Source of the DNA: Hydractinia symbiolongicarpus
Taxonomy: Eukaryota; Cnidaria; Hydrozoa; Anthoathecata; Hydractiniidae
Direction of reading: 5' to 3'
Length of the DNA stretch: 64,000 bases
NCBI RefSeq assembly: GCF_029227915.1
Contig: NC_079877.1
Location: 7,008,001 to 7,072,000 of the forward strand
Every line of letters begins with the position of its first letter. Positions within the stretch are counted from its first letter, which is position 1. Both the position numbers and the translations under genes were made by a program. Below, piece by piece: positions 1-14,100 of this stretch. Under the pieces are notes generated by a model. It saw only the letters and a program-made list of their open reading frames with translations, was not told where the DNA came from and did no database searches.

Positions 1-3000
1 TCTAGCAGTGTCAATGCGTTTGAGTTACAACGGTTGCGTCACATATTCGTACCAACATGTATTTAGTGATTTCCTTCCGATATTACTAAGTTGTATCGCT
101 TTTAACAGTGAAACTATTGACTGTGGGAATTAATTTAACTGATTCTGGACTGTGACCTTATAAATGTGATAAATGCGCCAATTGGACTCCAAGAAATAAC
201 ATTCTTCTTAATTTGACATGATTACAGGAACTCAGCGATTACACTGGGCGCTGTGGTAGCGCTTTATTTAAAAATTAAGATAAATAAGTCATTTTAACAG
301 TGGGACCAATCCTAGCCGTTAGCGCGCGCTGAAGAAATAGACACAGTTTCAAAAACTACATTTCATTGACTTTCTAACGCTGTAAATCCGTTTGAGTAAC
401 AACGGTTGCGTCACATATTCGTGCCAACGTGTATTTAGCGATAGTATTCGGATATTACTAGGTTGCATCGCTTTTTACAGTGAAACGTTTGACTGTGGGA
501 ATTAATTTAACTGATTGTGGACTTTGAACTTATAAATGTGATAAATGAGCCATTTTGACTAAAAGAAATAACATTCTTCTTGATTTGACATGATTGCTGG
601 AACTCAGCGATTACACTGGGCGCTGTGGTAGCGCTTTATTTAAAAGTTAAGATAAATAAGTCATATTTACTGTGGAAACAATCCTAGCCGATATCGCGCG
701 CTGAAGAAATAGAGACAGTTTCAAAAACTACATTTCATTGACTTTCTAACAGTGTCAATGCGTTTGAGTTACAACGGTTGCGTCAAATATTCGTACCAAC
801 ATGTATTTAGTGATTTCCTTCCGATATTACTAAGTTGTATCGCTTTTAACAGTGAAACTATTGACTGTGGGAATTAATTTAACTGATTCTGGACTGTGAC
901 CTTATAAATGTGATAAATGCGCCAATTGGACTCCAAGAAATAACATTCTTCTTAATTTGACATGATTACTGGAACTCAGCGATTACACTGGGCGCTGTGG
1001 TAGCGCTTCATTTAAAAATTAAGATAAATAAGTCATTTTAACTGTGGGACCAATCCTAGCCGTTAGCGCGCGCTGAAGAAATAGACACAGTTTCAAAAAC
1101 TACATTTCATTGACTTTCTAACGGTGTAAATCCGTTTGAGTAACAACGGTTGCGTCACATATTCGTACCAACATGTATTTAGCCATAGTATTCGGATATT
1201 ACTAGGTTGCATCGCTTTTAACAGTGAAACTATTGACTGTGGGAATTAATTTAACTGATTCTGGACTGTGACCTTATAAATGTGATAAATGCGCCAATTG
1301 GACTCCAAGAGATAACATTCTTCTTAATTTGACATGATTACTGGAACTCAGCGATTACACTGGGCGCTGTGGTAGCGCTTTATTTAAAAGTTAAGATAAA
1401 TAAGTCATTTTTACTGTGGAAACAATCCTAGCCGATATCGCGCGCTGAAGAAATAGAGACAGTTTCAAAAACTACATTTCATTGACTTTCTAACAGTGTC
1501 AATGCGTTTGAGTTACAACGGTTGCGTCACATATTCGTACCAACATGTATTTAGTGATTTCCTTCCGATATTACTAAGTTGTATCGCTTTTAACAGTGAA
1601 ACTATTGACTGTGGGAATTAATTTAACTGATTCTGGACTGTGACCTTATAAATGTGATAAATGCGCCAATTGGACTCCAAGAAATAACATTCTTCTTAAT
1701 TTCACATGATTACTGGAACTCAGCGATTACACTTGGCGCTGTGGTAGCGCTTTATTTAAAAATTAAGATAATTAAGTCATTTTAACTGTGGGACTAATCC
1801 TAGCCGTTAGCGCGCGCTGAAGAAATAGACACAGTTTCAAAAACTACATTTCATTGACTTTCTAGCGGTGTAAATCCGTTTGAGTAACAACGGTTGCGTC
1901 ACATATTCGCACCAACATGTATTTAGCGATAGTATTCGGATATTACTAGGTTGCATCGCTTTTAACAGTGAAACTATAGACTGTGGGAATTAATTTAACT
2001 GATTCTGGACTGTGACTTTATAAATGTGATAAATGCGCCAATTGGACTCCAAGAAATAACATTCTTCTTAATTTGACATGATTACTGGAACTCAGCGATT
2101 ACACTGGGCGCTGTGGTAGCGCTTTATTTAAAAATTAAGATAAATAAGTCATTTTAACTGTGGGACCAATCCTAGCCGTTAGCGCGCGCTGAAGAAATAG
2201 ACACAGTTTCAAAAACTACATTTCATTGACTTTCTAACGCTGTAAATCCGTTTGAATAACAACGGTTGCGTCACATATTCGTACCAACATGTATTTAGCG
2301 ATAGTATTCGGATATTACTAGGTTGCATCGCTTTTTACAGTGAAACGTTTGACTGTGGGGCTTAATTGAACTGATTTTGGACTTTGACCTTATAAATGTG
2401 ATAAATGAGCCATTTTGACTAAAAGAAATAACATTCTTCTTGATTTGACATGATTGCTGCAACTCAGCGATTACACTGGGCGCTGTGGTAGCGCTTTATT
2501 TAAAAGTTAAGATAAATAAGTCATTTTTACTGTGGAAACAATCCTAGCCGTTATCGCGCGCTGAAGAAATAGAGACAGTTTCAAAAACTACATTTCATTG
2601 ACTTTCTAACAGTGTCAATGCGTTTGAGTTACAACGGTTGCGTGACATATTCGTACCAACATGTATTTAGTGATTTCCTTCCGATATTACTAAGTTGTAT
2701 CGCTTTTAACAGTGAAACGATTGACTGTGGGAATTAATTCAACTGATTCTGGACTGTGACCTTATAAATGTGATAAATGCGCCAATTGGACTCCAAGAAA
2801 TAACATTCTTCTTAATTTGACATGATTACCGGAACTCAGCGATTACACTGGGCGCTGTGGTAGCGCTTTATTTAAAAATTAAGATAAATAAGTCATTTTA
2901 ACTGTGGGACCAATCCTAGCCGGTAGCGCGCGCTGAAGAAATAGACACAGTTTCAAAAACTACATTTCATTGACTTTCTAACAGTGTCAATGCGTTTGAG

Positions 3001-3337
3001 TTACAACGGTTGCGTGACATATTCGTACCAACATGTATTTCGTGATTTCCTTCCGATATTACTAAGTTGTATCGCTTTTAACAGTGAAACGATTGACTGT
3101 GGGAATTAATTCAACTGATTCTGGACTGTGACCTTATAAATGTGATAAATGCGCCAATTGGACTCCAAGAAATAACATTCTTCTTAATTTGACATGATTA
3201 CTGGAACTCAGCGATTACACTGGCTGCTGTGGTAGCGCTTTATTTAAAAATTAAGATAAATAAGTCATTTTTTACTGTGGGACCAATCCTAGCCGTTATG
3301 ACGCGCTGAAGAGATAGAGACAGTTTCAAAAACGACA
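1..3337. repeat. Region I: A/B dimer-like array of 372-bp monomers
   Basis: Monomers alternate between an A head (CAGTGTCAATGCG, then TGATTTCCTTCCG) and a B head (TGTAAATCCG, then ATAGTATTCGG), giving a dimer period of 744 bp. From the start at 361 to that at 2965 every monomer is exactly 372 bp. Order by start: A (partial, 1), B 361, A 733, B 1105, A 1477, B 1849, B 2221, A 2593, A 2965. Units 1105 and 1849 are mosaics: the B head passes into an A-type middle within TTGCATCGCTTTTAACAG, and 1105 returns to a B tail (AAAAGTTAAG, TGTGGAAAC) while 1849 keeps an A tail. This is expected of in-register recombination between the two subtypes. The B-B and A-A neighbours at the right end break strict alternation. 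Confidence 0.85.
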
Positions 3338-6300
3338 TTTCATTGACTTACTAACGGTGTCAATCTGTTTGAGTTACAACAGTTGCGTCACAAATTTGTA
3401 CTAACATGCATTTAGTGATTCCCTTCCGATATTACTAAGTTGTAGCGCTTTTAACTGTGAAACGATTGACTGTGGGAATTAATTTAACTGATTCTGGACT
3501 GTGACCTTATAAATGTGATGAATGCGCCAATTGGACTCCAAGAAATAACATTCTTCTAAATTTGACATGATTACTGGAACTCAGCGATTACACTGGGCGC
3601 TGTGGTAGCGCTTTATTTAAAAATTAAGATAAATAAGTCATTTTTTACTGTGGGACCAATCCTAGCCGTTATCGCACGCTGAAGAAATAGAGAGTGTTTC
3701 AAAAACTACATTTCATTGACTTTCTAACGGTGTCAATCCGTTTGAGTTAGAACGGTTGCGTCACACATTCGTGCCAACATGTATTTAGAAATATTTTTCC
3801 GATATTACTAAGTTGTATCGCTTTCAACAGTGAAACGATTGACTGTGGGACTTAGTTGAACTGTTTTTGGACTTTGACCTTATAAATGTGATAAATTAGT
3901 CATTTTGACTACAAGAATTGACATTCTTCTTAGTTTGACATGATTGCTGGAACTCAGCGTTCACACTGGGCGCTGTGGTAAAGCTTTATTTAAAAATTAA
4001 AATAGATAAGTCATTTTGTACTGTGGGACCAATCCTAGCCGTTATCGCGGTCTGAAGAAATAGAGAGAGTTTCAAAAACCACATTTCATTGACTTTCTAA
4101 CGGTGTCAATCCGTTTGAGTTAGAACGGTTGCGTCACATAATCGTACCAACATGTATTTAGTGATTTTCTTCCGATATTACTAAGTTGTATCGCTTTCAA
4201 CAGCGAAACGATTGACTGTGGGACTTAATTGAACTGATTTTGGACTTTGACCTTATAAATGTAATAAATGAGCCATTTTGACTAAAAGAAATAACATTCT
4301 TCTTAATTTGACATGATTGCTGGAACTCAGCGATTACACTGGGCGCTGTGGTAGCGCTTTGTTTAAAAATTAAGATAAATAAGTCATTTTTTACTGTGGG
4401 ACCAATCGTAGCCGTTATCACGCGCTGAAGAAATAGAGACAGTTTCAAAAACTACATTTCATTGACTTTCTAACGGTGTCAATCCGTTTGAGTTACAACG
4501 GTTGCATCACATATTCGTACCAACATGTATTTAGTGATTTCCTTCCGATATTACTAAGTTGTATCGCTTTTAACAGTGAAACGATTGACCGTGGGAATTA
4601 ATTCAACTGATTCTGGACTGTGACCTTATAAATGTGAATAATGCGCCAATTGGTCTCCAAGGAATAACATTCTTCTTAATTTGACATGATTGTCGGAACT
4701 CAGCGATTACACTGGTCCCTGTGGTAGCGATTCATTTAAAATTTTAAATAAATAAGTCATTTTTACTGTGGGACCAATCCTAGCCGTTATCCCACGCTGA
4801 AGAAATAGAGAGAGGTTTAAAAACCACATTTCATTGACTTTCTAACGGTGTCAATCCGTTTGAGTTAGAACGGTTGCGTCACACATTCGTGCCAACATGT
4901 ATTTAGTGATATTTTTCCGATATTACTAAGTTGTATCGCTTTCAACAGTGAAACGATTAACTGTGGGACTTAGTTGAACTGATTTTGGACTTTGACCTTA
5001 TAAATGTGATAAATTAGTCATTTTGACTACAAGAAATGACATTCTTCTTAGTTTGACATGATTGCTGGAACTCGGCGATTACACTGGGCGCTGTGGTAAC
5101 GCTTTATTTAAAAATTAAAATAAATAAGTCATTTTGTACTGTGGGACCAATCCTAGCCGTTATCGCGCGCTGAAGAAATAGAGAGAGTTTCAAAAACCAC
5201 ATTTCATTGACTTTCTAACGGTGTCAATCCGTTTGAGTTAGAACGGTTGCGTCACATAATCGTACCAACATGTATTTAGTGATTTTCTTCCGATATTACT
5301 AAGTTGTATCGCTTTCAACAGCAAAAAGATTGACTGTGGGACTTAATTGAACTGATTTTGGACTTTGACCTTATAAATGTAATAAATGAGCCATTTTGAC
5401 TAAAAGAAATAACATTCTTCTTAATTTGACATGATTGCTGGAACTCAGCGATTACACTGGGCGCTGTGGTAGCGCTTTGTTTAAAAATTAAGATAAATAA
5501 GTCATTTAGTACTGTGCAAACAATCCTAGCCGTTATCGCGAGCTGAAGAAATAGAGACAGTTTCAAAAACTACATTTCATTGACTTTCTAACAGTGTCAA
5601 TGCGTTTGAGTTACAACGGTTGCGTGACATATTCGTACCAACATGTATTTCGTGATTTCCTTCCGATATTACTAAGTTGTATCGCTTTTAACAGTGAAAC
5701 GATTGACTGTGGGAATAATTCAACTGATTCTGGACTGTGACCTTATAAATGTGATAAATGCGCCAATTGGACTCCAAGAAATAACATTCTTCTTAATTTG
5801 ACATGATTGCTGGAACTCAGCGATTACACTGGGCGCTGTGGTAGCGCTTTATTTAAAAATTAAGATAAATAAGTCATTTTTTACTGTGGGACCAATCCTA
5901 GCCGTTATGACGCGCTGACGAGATAGAGACAGTTTCAAAAACGATATTTCATTGACTTACTAACGGTATCAATCTGTTTGAGTTACAACGGTTGCATCAC
6001 ATATTCGTACCAACATGTATTTAGTGATTTCCTTCCGATATTACTAAGTTGTATCGCTTTTAACAGTGAAACGATTGACCGTGGGAATTAATTCAACTGA
6101 TTCTGGACTGTGACCTTATAAATGTGAATAATGCGCCAATTGGTCTCCAAGGAATAACATTCTTCTTAATTTGACATGATTGTCGGAACTCAGCGATTAC
6201 ACTGGTCCCTGTGGTAGCGATTCATTTAAAATTTTAAATAAATAAGTCATTTTTACTGTGGGACCAATCCTAGCCGTTATCGCGCGCTGAAGAAATAGAG

Positions 6301-9300
6301 AAAGTTTCAAAAACCACATTTCATTGACTTTCTAACGGTGTCAATCCGTTTGAGTTAGAACGGTTGCGTCACACATTCGTGCCAACATGTATTTAGTGAT
6401 ATTTCTCCGATATTACTAAGTTGTATCGCTTTCAACAGTGAAACGATTGACTGTGGGACTTAGTTGAACTGATTTTGGACTTTGACCTTATAAATGTGAT
6501 AAATTAGTCATTTTGACTACAAGAAATGACATTCTTCTTAGTTTGACATGATTGCTTGAACTCAGCGATTACACTGGGCGGTGTAGTAACGCTTTATTTA
6601 AAAATTAAAATAAATAAGTCATTTCGTACTGTGGGACCAATCCTAGCCGTTATCGCGCGCTGAAGAAATAGAGAGAGTTTCAAAAACCACATTTTATTGA
6701 CTTTCTAACGGTGTCAATCCGTTTGAGTTAGAACGGTTGCGTCACATAATCGTACCAACATGTATTTAGTGATTTTCTTCCGATATTACTAAGTTGTATC
6801 GCTTTCAACAGCGAAACGATTGACTGTGGGACTTAATTGAACTGATTTTGGACTTTGACCTTATAAATGTAATAAATGAGCCATTTTGACTAAAAAGAAA
6901 TAACATTCTTCTTAATTTGACATGATTGCTGGAACTCAGCGATTACACTGGGCGCTGTGGTAGCGCTTTGTTTAAAAATTAAGATAAATAAGTCATTTTT
7001 TACTGTGGGACCAATCGTAGCCGTTATCACGCGCTGAAGAAATAGAGACAGTTTCAAAAACTACATTTCATTGACTTTCTAACGGTGTCAATCCGTTTGA
7101 GTTACAACGGTTGCATCACATATTCGTACCAACATGTATTTACTGATTTCCTTCCGATATTACTAAGTTGTATCGCTTTTAACAGTGAAACGATTGACCG
7201 TGGGAATTAATTCAACTGATTCTGGACTGTGACCTTATAAATGTGAATAATGCGCCAATTGGTCTCCAAGGAATAACATTCTTCTTAATTTGACATGATT
7301 GTCGGAACTCAGCGATTACACTGGTCCCTGTGGTAGCGATTCATTTAAAATTTTAAATAAATAAGTCATTTTTACTGTGGGACCAATCCTAGCCGTTATC
7401 GCGCGCTGAAGAAATAGAGAGAGTTTCAAAAACCACATTTCATTGACTTTCTAACGGTGTCAATCCGTTTGAGTTAGAACGGTTGCGTCACACGTTCGTG
7501 CCAACATGTATTTAGTGACATTTTTCCGATATTACTAAGTTGTATCGCTTTCAACAGTGAAACGATTGACTGTGGGACTTAGTTGAAGTGATTTTGGACT
7601 TGACCTTATAAATGTGATAAATTAATCATTTTGACTACAAGAAATGACATTCTTCTTAGTTTGACATGATTGCTGGAACTCAGCGATTACACTGGGCGCT
7701 GTGGTAACGCTTTATTTAAAAATTAAAATAAATAAGTCATTTTGTACTGTGGGACCAATCCTAGCCGTTATCGCGCGCTGAAGAAATAGAGAGAGTTTCG
7801 AAAACCACATTTCATTGACTTTCTAACGGTGTCAATCCATTTGAGTTAGAACGGTGGCGTCACACATTCGTGCCAACATGTATTTAGTGATATTTTTCCG
7901 ATATTACTAAGTTGTATCGCTTTCAACAGTGAAACGATTGACTGTGGGACTTAGTTGAACTGTTTTTGGACTTTGACCTTATAAATGTGATAAATTAGTC
8001 ATTTTGACTACAAGAAATGACATTCTTCTTAGTTTGACATGATTGCTGGAACTCAGCGATTACACTGGGCGCTGTGGTAACGCTTTATTTAAAAATTAAA
8101 ATAAATAAGTCATTTTGTACTGTGGGACCAATCCTAGCCGTTATCGCGGGCTGAAGAAATAGAGAGAGTTTCAAAAACCACATTTCATTGACTTTCTAAC
8201 TGTGTCAATCCGTTTGAGTTAGAACGGTTGCGTCACATAATCGTACCAACATGTATTTAGTGATTTTCTTCCGATATTACTAAGTTGTATCGCTTTCAAC
8301 AGCGAAACGATTGACTGTGGGACTTAATTGAACTGATTTTGGACTTTGACCTTATAAATGTAATAAATGAGCCATTTTGACTAAAAGAAATAACATTCTT
8401 CTTAATTTGACATGATTGCTGGAACTCAGCGATTACACTGGGCGCTGTGGTAGCGCTTTGTTTAAAAATTAAGATAAATAAGTCATTTAGTACTGTGGAA
8501 ACAATCCTAGCCGTTATCGCGCGCTGAAGAAATAGAGACAGTTTCAAAAACTACATTTCATTGACTTTCTAACAGTGTCAATGCGTTTGAGTTACAACGG
8601 TTGCGTGACATATTTGTACCAACATGTATTTCGTGATTTCCTTCCGATATTACTAAGTTGTATCGCTTTTAACAGTGAAACGATTGACTGTGGGAATTAA
8701 TTCAACTGATTCTGGACTGTGACCTTATAAATGTGATAAATGCGCCAATTGGACTCCAAGAAATAACATTCTTCTTAATTTGACATGATTACTGGAACTC
8801 AGCGATTACACTGGCTGCTGTGGTAGCGCTTTATTTAAAAATTAAGATAAATAAGTCATTTTTTACTGTGGGACCAATCCTAGCCGTTATCGCGCGCTGA
8901 AGAAATAGAGAGAGTTTCAAAAACCACATTTTATTGACTTTCTAACGGTGTCAATCCGTTTGAGTTAGAACGGTTGCGTCACATAATCGTACCAACATGT
9001 ATTTAGTGATTTTCTTCCGATATTACTAAGTTGTATCGCTTTCAACAGCGAAACGATTGACTGTGGGACTTAATTGAACTGATTTTGGACTTTGACCTTA
9101 TAAATGTAATAAATGAGCCATTTTGACTAAAAGAAATAACATTCCTCTTAATTTGACATGAGTGCTGGAACTCAGCGATTACACTGGGCGCTGTGGTAGC
9201 GCTTTCTTTAAAAATTAAGATAAATAAGTCATTTTTTACTGTGGGACCAATCGTAGCCGTTATCACGCGCTGAAGAAATAGAGACAGTTTCAAAAAATAC

Positions 9301-11164
9301 ATTTCATTGACTTTCTAACGGTGTCAATCCGTTTCAGTTACAACGGTTGCATCACATATTCGTACCAACATGTATTTAGTGATTTCCTTCCGATATTACT
9401 AAGTTGTATCGCTTTTAACAGTGAAACCATTGACCGTGGGAATTAATTCAACTGATTCTGGAATGTGACCTTATAAATGTGAATAATGCGCCAATTGGTC
9501 TCCAAGGAATAACATTCTTCTTAATTTGACATGATTGTCGGAACTCAGCGATTACACTGGTCCCTGTGGTAGCGATTCATTTAAAATTTTAAATAAATAA
9601 GTCATTTTTACTGTGGGACCAATCCTAGCCGTTATCGCGCGCTGAAGAAATAGAGAGAGTTTCAAAAACCACATTTCATTGACTTTCTAACGGTGTCAAT
9701 CCGTTTGAGTTAGAACGGTTGCGTCACACATTCGTGCCAACATGTATTTAGTGATATTTTTCCGATATTACTAAGTTGTATCGCTTTCAACAGTGAAACG
9801 ATTGACTGTGGGACTTAGTTGAACTGATTTTGGACTTTGACCTTATAAATGTGATAAATTAGTCATTTTGACTACAAGAAATGACATTCTTCTTAGTTTG
9901 ACATGATTGCTGGAACTCAGCGATTACACTGGGCGCTGTGGTAACGCTTTATTTAAAAATTAAAATAAATAAGTCATTTTGTACTGTGGGACCAATCCTA
10001 GCCGTTATCGCGCGCTGAAGAAATAGAGAGAGTTTCAAAAACCACATTTCATTGACTTTCTAACGGTGTCAATCCGTTTGAGTTAGAACGGTTGCGTCAC
10101 ATAATTGTACCAACATGTATTTAGTGATTTCCTTCCGATATTACTAAGTTGTATCGCTTTCAACTGCAAAACGATTGACTGTGGGACTTAATTGAACTGA
10201 TTTTGGACTTTGACCTGATAAATGTAATAAATGAGCCATTTTGACTAAAAGAAATAACATTCTTCTTAATTTGACATGATTGTCGGAACTCAGCGATTAC
10301 ACTGGTCCCTGTGGTAGCGATTCATTTAAAATTTTAAATAAATAAGTCATTTTTACTGTGGGACCAATCCTAGCCGTTATCGCGCGCTGAAGAAATAGAG
10401 AGATTTTCAAAAACCACATTTCATTGACTTTCTAACGGTGTCAATCCGTTTGAGTTAGAACGGTTGCGTCACACATTCGTGCCAACATGTATTTAGTGAT
10501 ATTTTTCCGATATTACTAAGTTGTATCGCTTTCAACAGTGAAACGACTGACTGTGGGACTTAGTTGAACTGATTTTGGACTTTGACCTTATAAATGTGAT
10601 AAATTAGTCATTTTGACTACAAGAAATGACATTCTTCTTAGTTTGACATGATTGCTGGAACTCAGCGATTACACTGGGCGCTGTGGTAACGCTTTATTTA
10701 AAAATTAAAATAAATAAGTCATTTTGTACTGTGGGACCAATCCTAGCCGTTATCGCGCGCTGAAGAAATAGAGACAGTTTCAAAAACCACATTTCATTGA
10801 CTTTTTAACGGTGTCAATCCGTTTGAGTTAGAACGGTTGCGTCACATAATTGTACCAACATGTATTTAGTGATTTCCTTCCGATATTACTAAGTTGTATC
10901 GCTTTCAACAGCAAAACGATTGACTGTGGGACTTAATTGAACTGATTTTGGACTTTGACCTGATAAATGTAATAAATGAGCCATTTTGACTAAAAGAAAT
11001 CACATTCTTCTTAATTTGACATGATTGCTGGAACTCAGCGATTACACTGGGCGCTGTGGTAGCGCTTTGTTTAAAAATTAAGATAAATAAGTCATTTAGT
11101 ACTGTGGAAACAATCCTTGCCGTTATCGCGCGCTGAAGAAATAGAGACAGTTTCGAAAACTACA
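3338..11164. repeat. Region II: T1-T2-T3 trimer array (about 1,118 bp) with inserted A monomers
   Basis: Three diagnostic subtypes recur in fixed order. T1 has GGTCTCCAAGG and TGGTCCCTG (starts 4457, 5947, 7066, 9302). T2 has GTGCCAACATG and CTACAAGAAATGAC (3711, 4829, 6319, 7438, 7810, 9674, 10419). T3 has GTAATAAATGAGCC and CTAAAAG (4084, 5202, 6692, 8183, 8929, 10792). A-type monomers like those of region I sit after T3 at 5575 and 8556. The trimer is therefore broken by a T2 doublet (7438/7810), the two A insertions and one hybrid (10047). Monomer length changes here from 372 to mostly 373 bp. No gene is visible. Confidence 0.85.
10047..10418. repeat. Hybrid monomer, T3 head joined to T1 tail
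   Basis: The first two thirds carry T3 markers (AATTGTACC, CTGCAAAACG, GTAATAAATGAGCC, CTAAAAG). After TTAATTTGACATGATTG the unit switches to T1 markers (TGTCGGAACTC, TGGTCCCTG, GCGATTCATTTAAAATTTT). The switch lies in a stretch shared by both parents, about 10261-10280, and the length stays 372 bp. This is the product expected from an in-register crossover or conversion tract. Confidence 0.8.
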
Positions 11165-14100
11165 TTTCATTGACTTTCTAACCGTGTCAATCCGTTTGAG
11201 TTACAACGGTTGCGTCACATATTTGTACCAACATGTATTTAGTGATTTCCTTTCGATATTACTAAGTTGTATCGCTTTTAACAGTGAAACGATTGACCGT
11301 GGGAATTAATTCAACTGATTCTGAACTGTGACCTTATAAATGTGATTAATGCGCCAATTAGTCTCCAAGGAATAACATTCTTATGAATTTGACATGATTG
11401 CTGGAATTCAGGGGTTACATTAGGCTCTGCGGTAGCGCTTTATTTAAAAATTTAGATAAATAAGATTTTCTTACTCTGGGACCAATGCTGGCCGTTAGCA
11501 CGCGCTGAAGAAATAAAGACATTCTCAAAAACTACATTTCATTGATTTTTTGGCGGTATAATTCCGTTTGAGTTACAACGGTTGCGTCACATATTCGTAC
11601 CAACATGTATTTAGCGAAAGTATTCGGATATTACTAGGTTGCATCGCTTTTAACTGTGAAACGTTTGACTGTGCGACTTAATTGAACTGCTTTTGGACTT
11701 TGACCTTATAAATGTTATAAGTGAGACAATTGCACTCCAAGAAATAACATTCTTCTTAATTTGACATGATTGCTGGAACTCAGCGATTACACTGGGCGCT
11801 GTGGTTGCGCTTTATTTAAAGATTAAGATGAATAAGTCATTTTTTACTGTGGGACCAATCCTAGCCGTTAGTTTGCGCTGAAAAAATAGAGACAGCTTCA
11901 AAAAGTACATTTCATTGACTTTCTAACGGTGTCAATCCGTTTGAGTTGCAACGGTTGGGTCACATATTCGTACCAACATGTATTTAGCGAAAAATTTTGG
12001 ATATTACTAGGTTGCATCGTTCTAACAGTGAAACGATTGACTGTGGGACTTAATTGAACTAACTTTGGACTTTGACCTCATAAGTGTGATAAGTGAGACA
12101 ATTGGACTCCAAGAAAGAACATTCTTCTTAATTTGATATGAGTGCCGGAACTCCGCGATTACACTGGACCCTGTGGTAGCGATTCATTTAAAAATTTAAA
12201 TAAGTAAGTCATTTTTACTGTGGGACCAATCCTAGCCGTTAGCGCACGCTGAAGATATAGAGACAGTTTCAAAAACTCCATTTCATTGACTTTCTAACGG
12301 TGTCAATCCGTTTAAGTTAGAACGGTTGCGTCACACATTCGTGCCAACATGTATTTAGTGAGATTTTTCCGATATTACTAATTTGTATCGCTTTCAACAG
12401 TGAAACGATTGACTGTGGGACTTAGTTGAACTGATTTTAGACTTTGACCTTATAAATGTGATAAATTGGTCATTTTGACTACAAGAAATGACATTCTTCT
12501 TAGTTTGACATGATTGCTGGAACTCAGCGATTACACTGGGCGCTGTGGTAACGCTTTATTTAAAAATTAAAATAAATAAGTCATTTTGTACTGTGGGACC
12601 AATCCTAGCCGTTATCGCGCGCTGAAGAAATAGAGAGAGTTTCAAAAACCACATTTCATTGACTTTCTAACGGTGTCAATCCGTTTGAGTTAGAACGGTT
12701 GCGTCACATAATCGTACCAACATGTATTTAGTGATTTTCTTCCGATATTACTAAGTTGTATCGCTTTCAACAGCGAAACGATTGACTGTGGGACTTAATT
12801 GAACTGATTTTGGACTTTGACCTTATAAATGTAATAAATGAGCCATTTTGACTAAAAGAAATAACATTCTTCTTAATTTGACATGATTGCTGGAACTCAG
12901 CGATTACACTGGGCGCTGTGGTAGCGCTTTGTTTAAAAATTAAGATAAATAAGTCATTTAGTACTGTGGAAACAATCCTTGCCGTTATCGCGCGCTGAAG
13001 AAATAGAGACAGTTTCGAAAACTACATTTCATTGACTTTCTAACCGCGTCAATCCGTTTGAGTTACAACGGTTGCGTCACATATTTGTACCAACATGTAT
13101 TTAGTGATTTCCTTCCGATATTACTAAGTTGTATCGCTTTTAACAGTGAAACGATTGACCGTGGGAATTAATTCAACTGATTCTGAACTGTGACCTTATA
13201 AATGTGATTAATGCGCCAATTAGTCTCCAAGGAATAACATTCTTATGAATTTGACATGATTGCTGGAATTCAGTGGTTACATTAGGCTCTGCGGTAGCGT
13301 TTTATTTAAAAATTTAGATAAATAAGATTTTCTTACTCTGGGACCAATGCTGGCCGTTAGCACGCGCTGAAGAAATAAAGACATTCTCAAAAACTACATT
13401 TCATTGATTTTTTGGCGGTATAATTCCGTTTGAGTTACAACGGTTGCGTCACATATTCGTACCAACATGTATTTAGCGAAAGTATTCGTATATTACTAGG
13501 TTGCATCGCTTTTAACTGTGAAACGTTTGACTGTGCGACTTAATTGAACTGCTTTTGGACTTTGACCTTATAAATGTTATAAGTGAGACAATTGCACTCC
13601 AAGAAATATCATTCTTCTTAATTTGACATGATTGCTGGAACTCAGCGATTACACTGGGCGCTGTGGTTGCGCTTTATTTAAAGATTAAGATGAATAAGTC
13701 ATTTTTTACTGTGGGACCAATCCTAGCCGTTAGTTTGCGCTGAAGAAATAGAGACAGCTTCAAAAAGTACATTTCATTGACTTTCTAACGGTGTCAATCC
13801 GTTTGAGTTGCAACGGTTGGGTCACATATTCGTACCAACATGTATTTAGCGAAAATTTTTGGATATTACTAGGTTGCATCGTTCTAACAATGAAACGATT
13901 GACTGTGGGACTTAATTGAACTAACTTTGGACTTTGACCTCATAAGTGTGATAAATGAGACAATTGGACTCCAAGAAAGAACATTCTTCTTAATTTGATA
14001 TGAGTGCCGGAACTCCGCGATTACACTGGACCCTGTGGTAGCGATTCATTTAAAAATTTAAATAAGTATGTCATTTTTACTGTGGGACCAATCCTAGCCG

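Noticed and set aside
4197-4448. Minus-strand reading frames of 83-86 codons recurring about 23 times (e.g. 4197-4448, 20962-21213, 63529-63780)
   Set aside because: Each lies at the same phase of a satellite monomer and stays open only in some subtypes; most of the 172 monomers have stops there. Differences between copies change amino acids freely, and there is no ribosome or promoter context. They are chance frames copied with the repeat, not genes.
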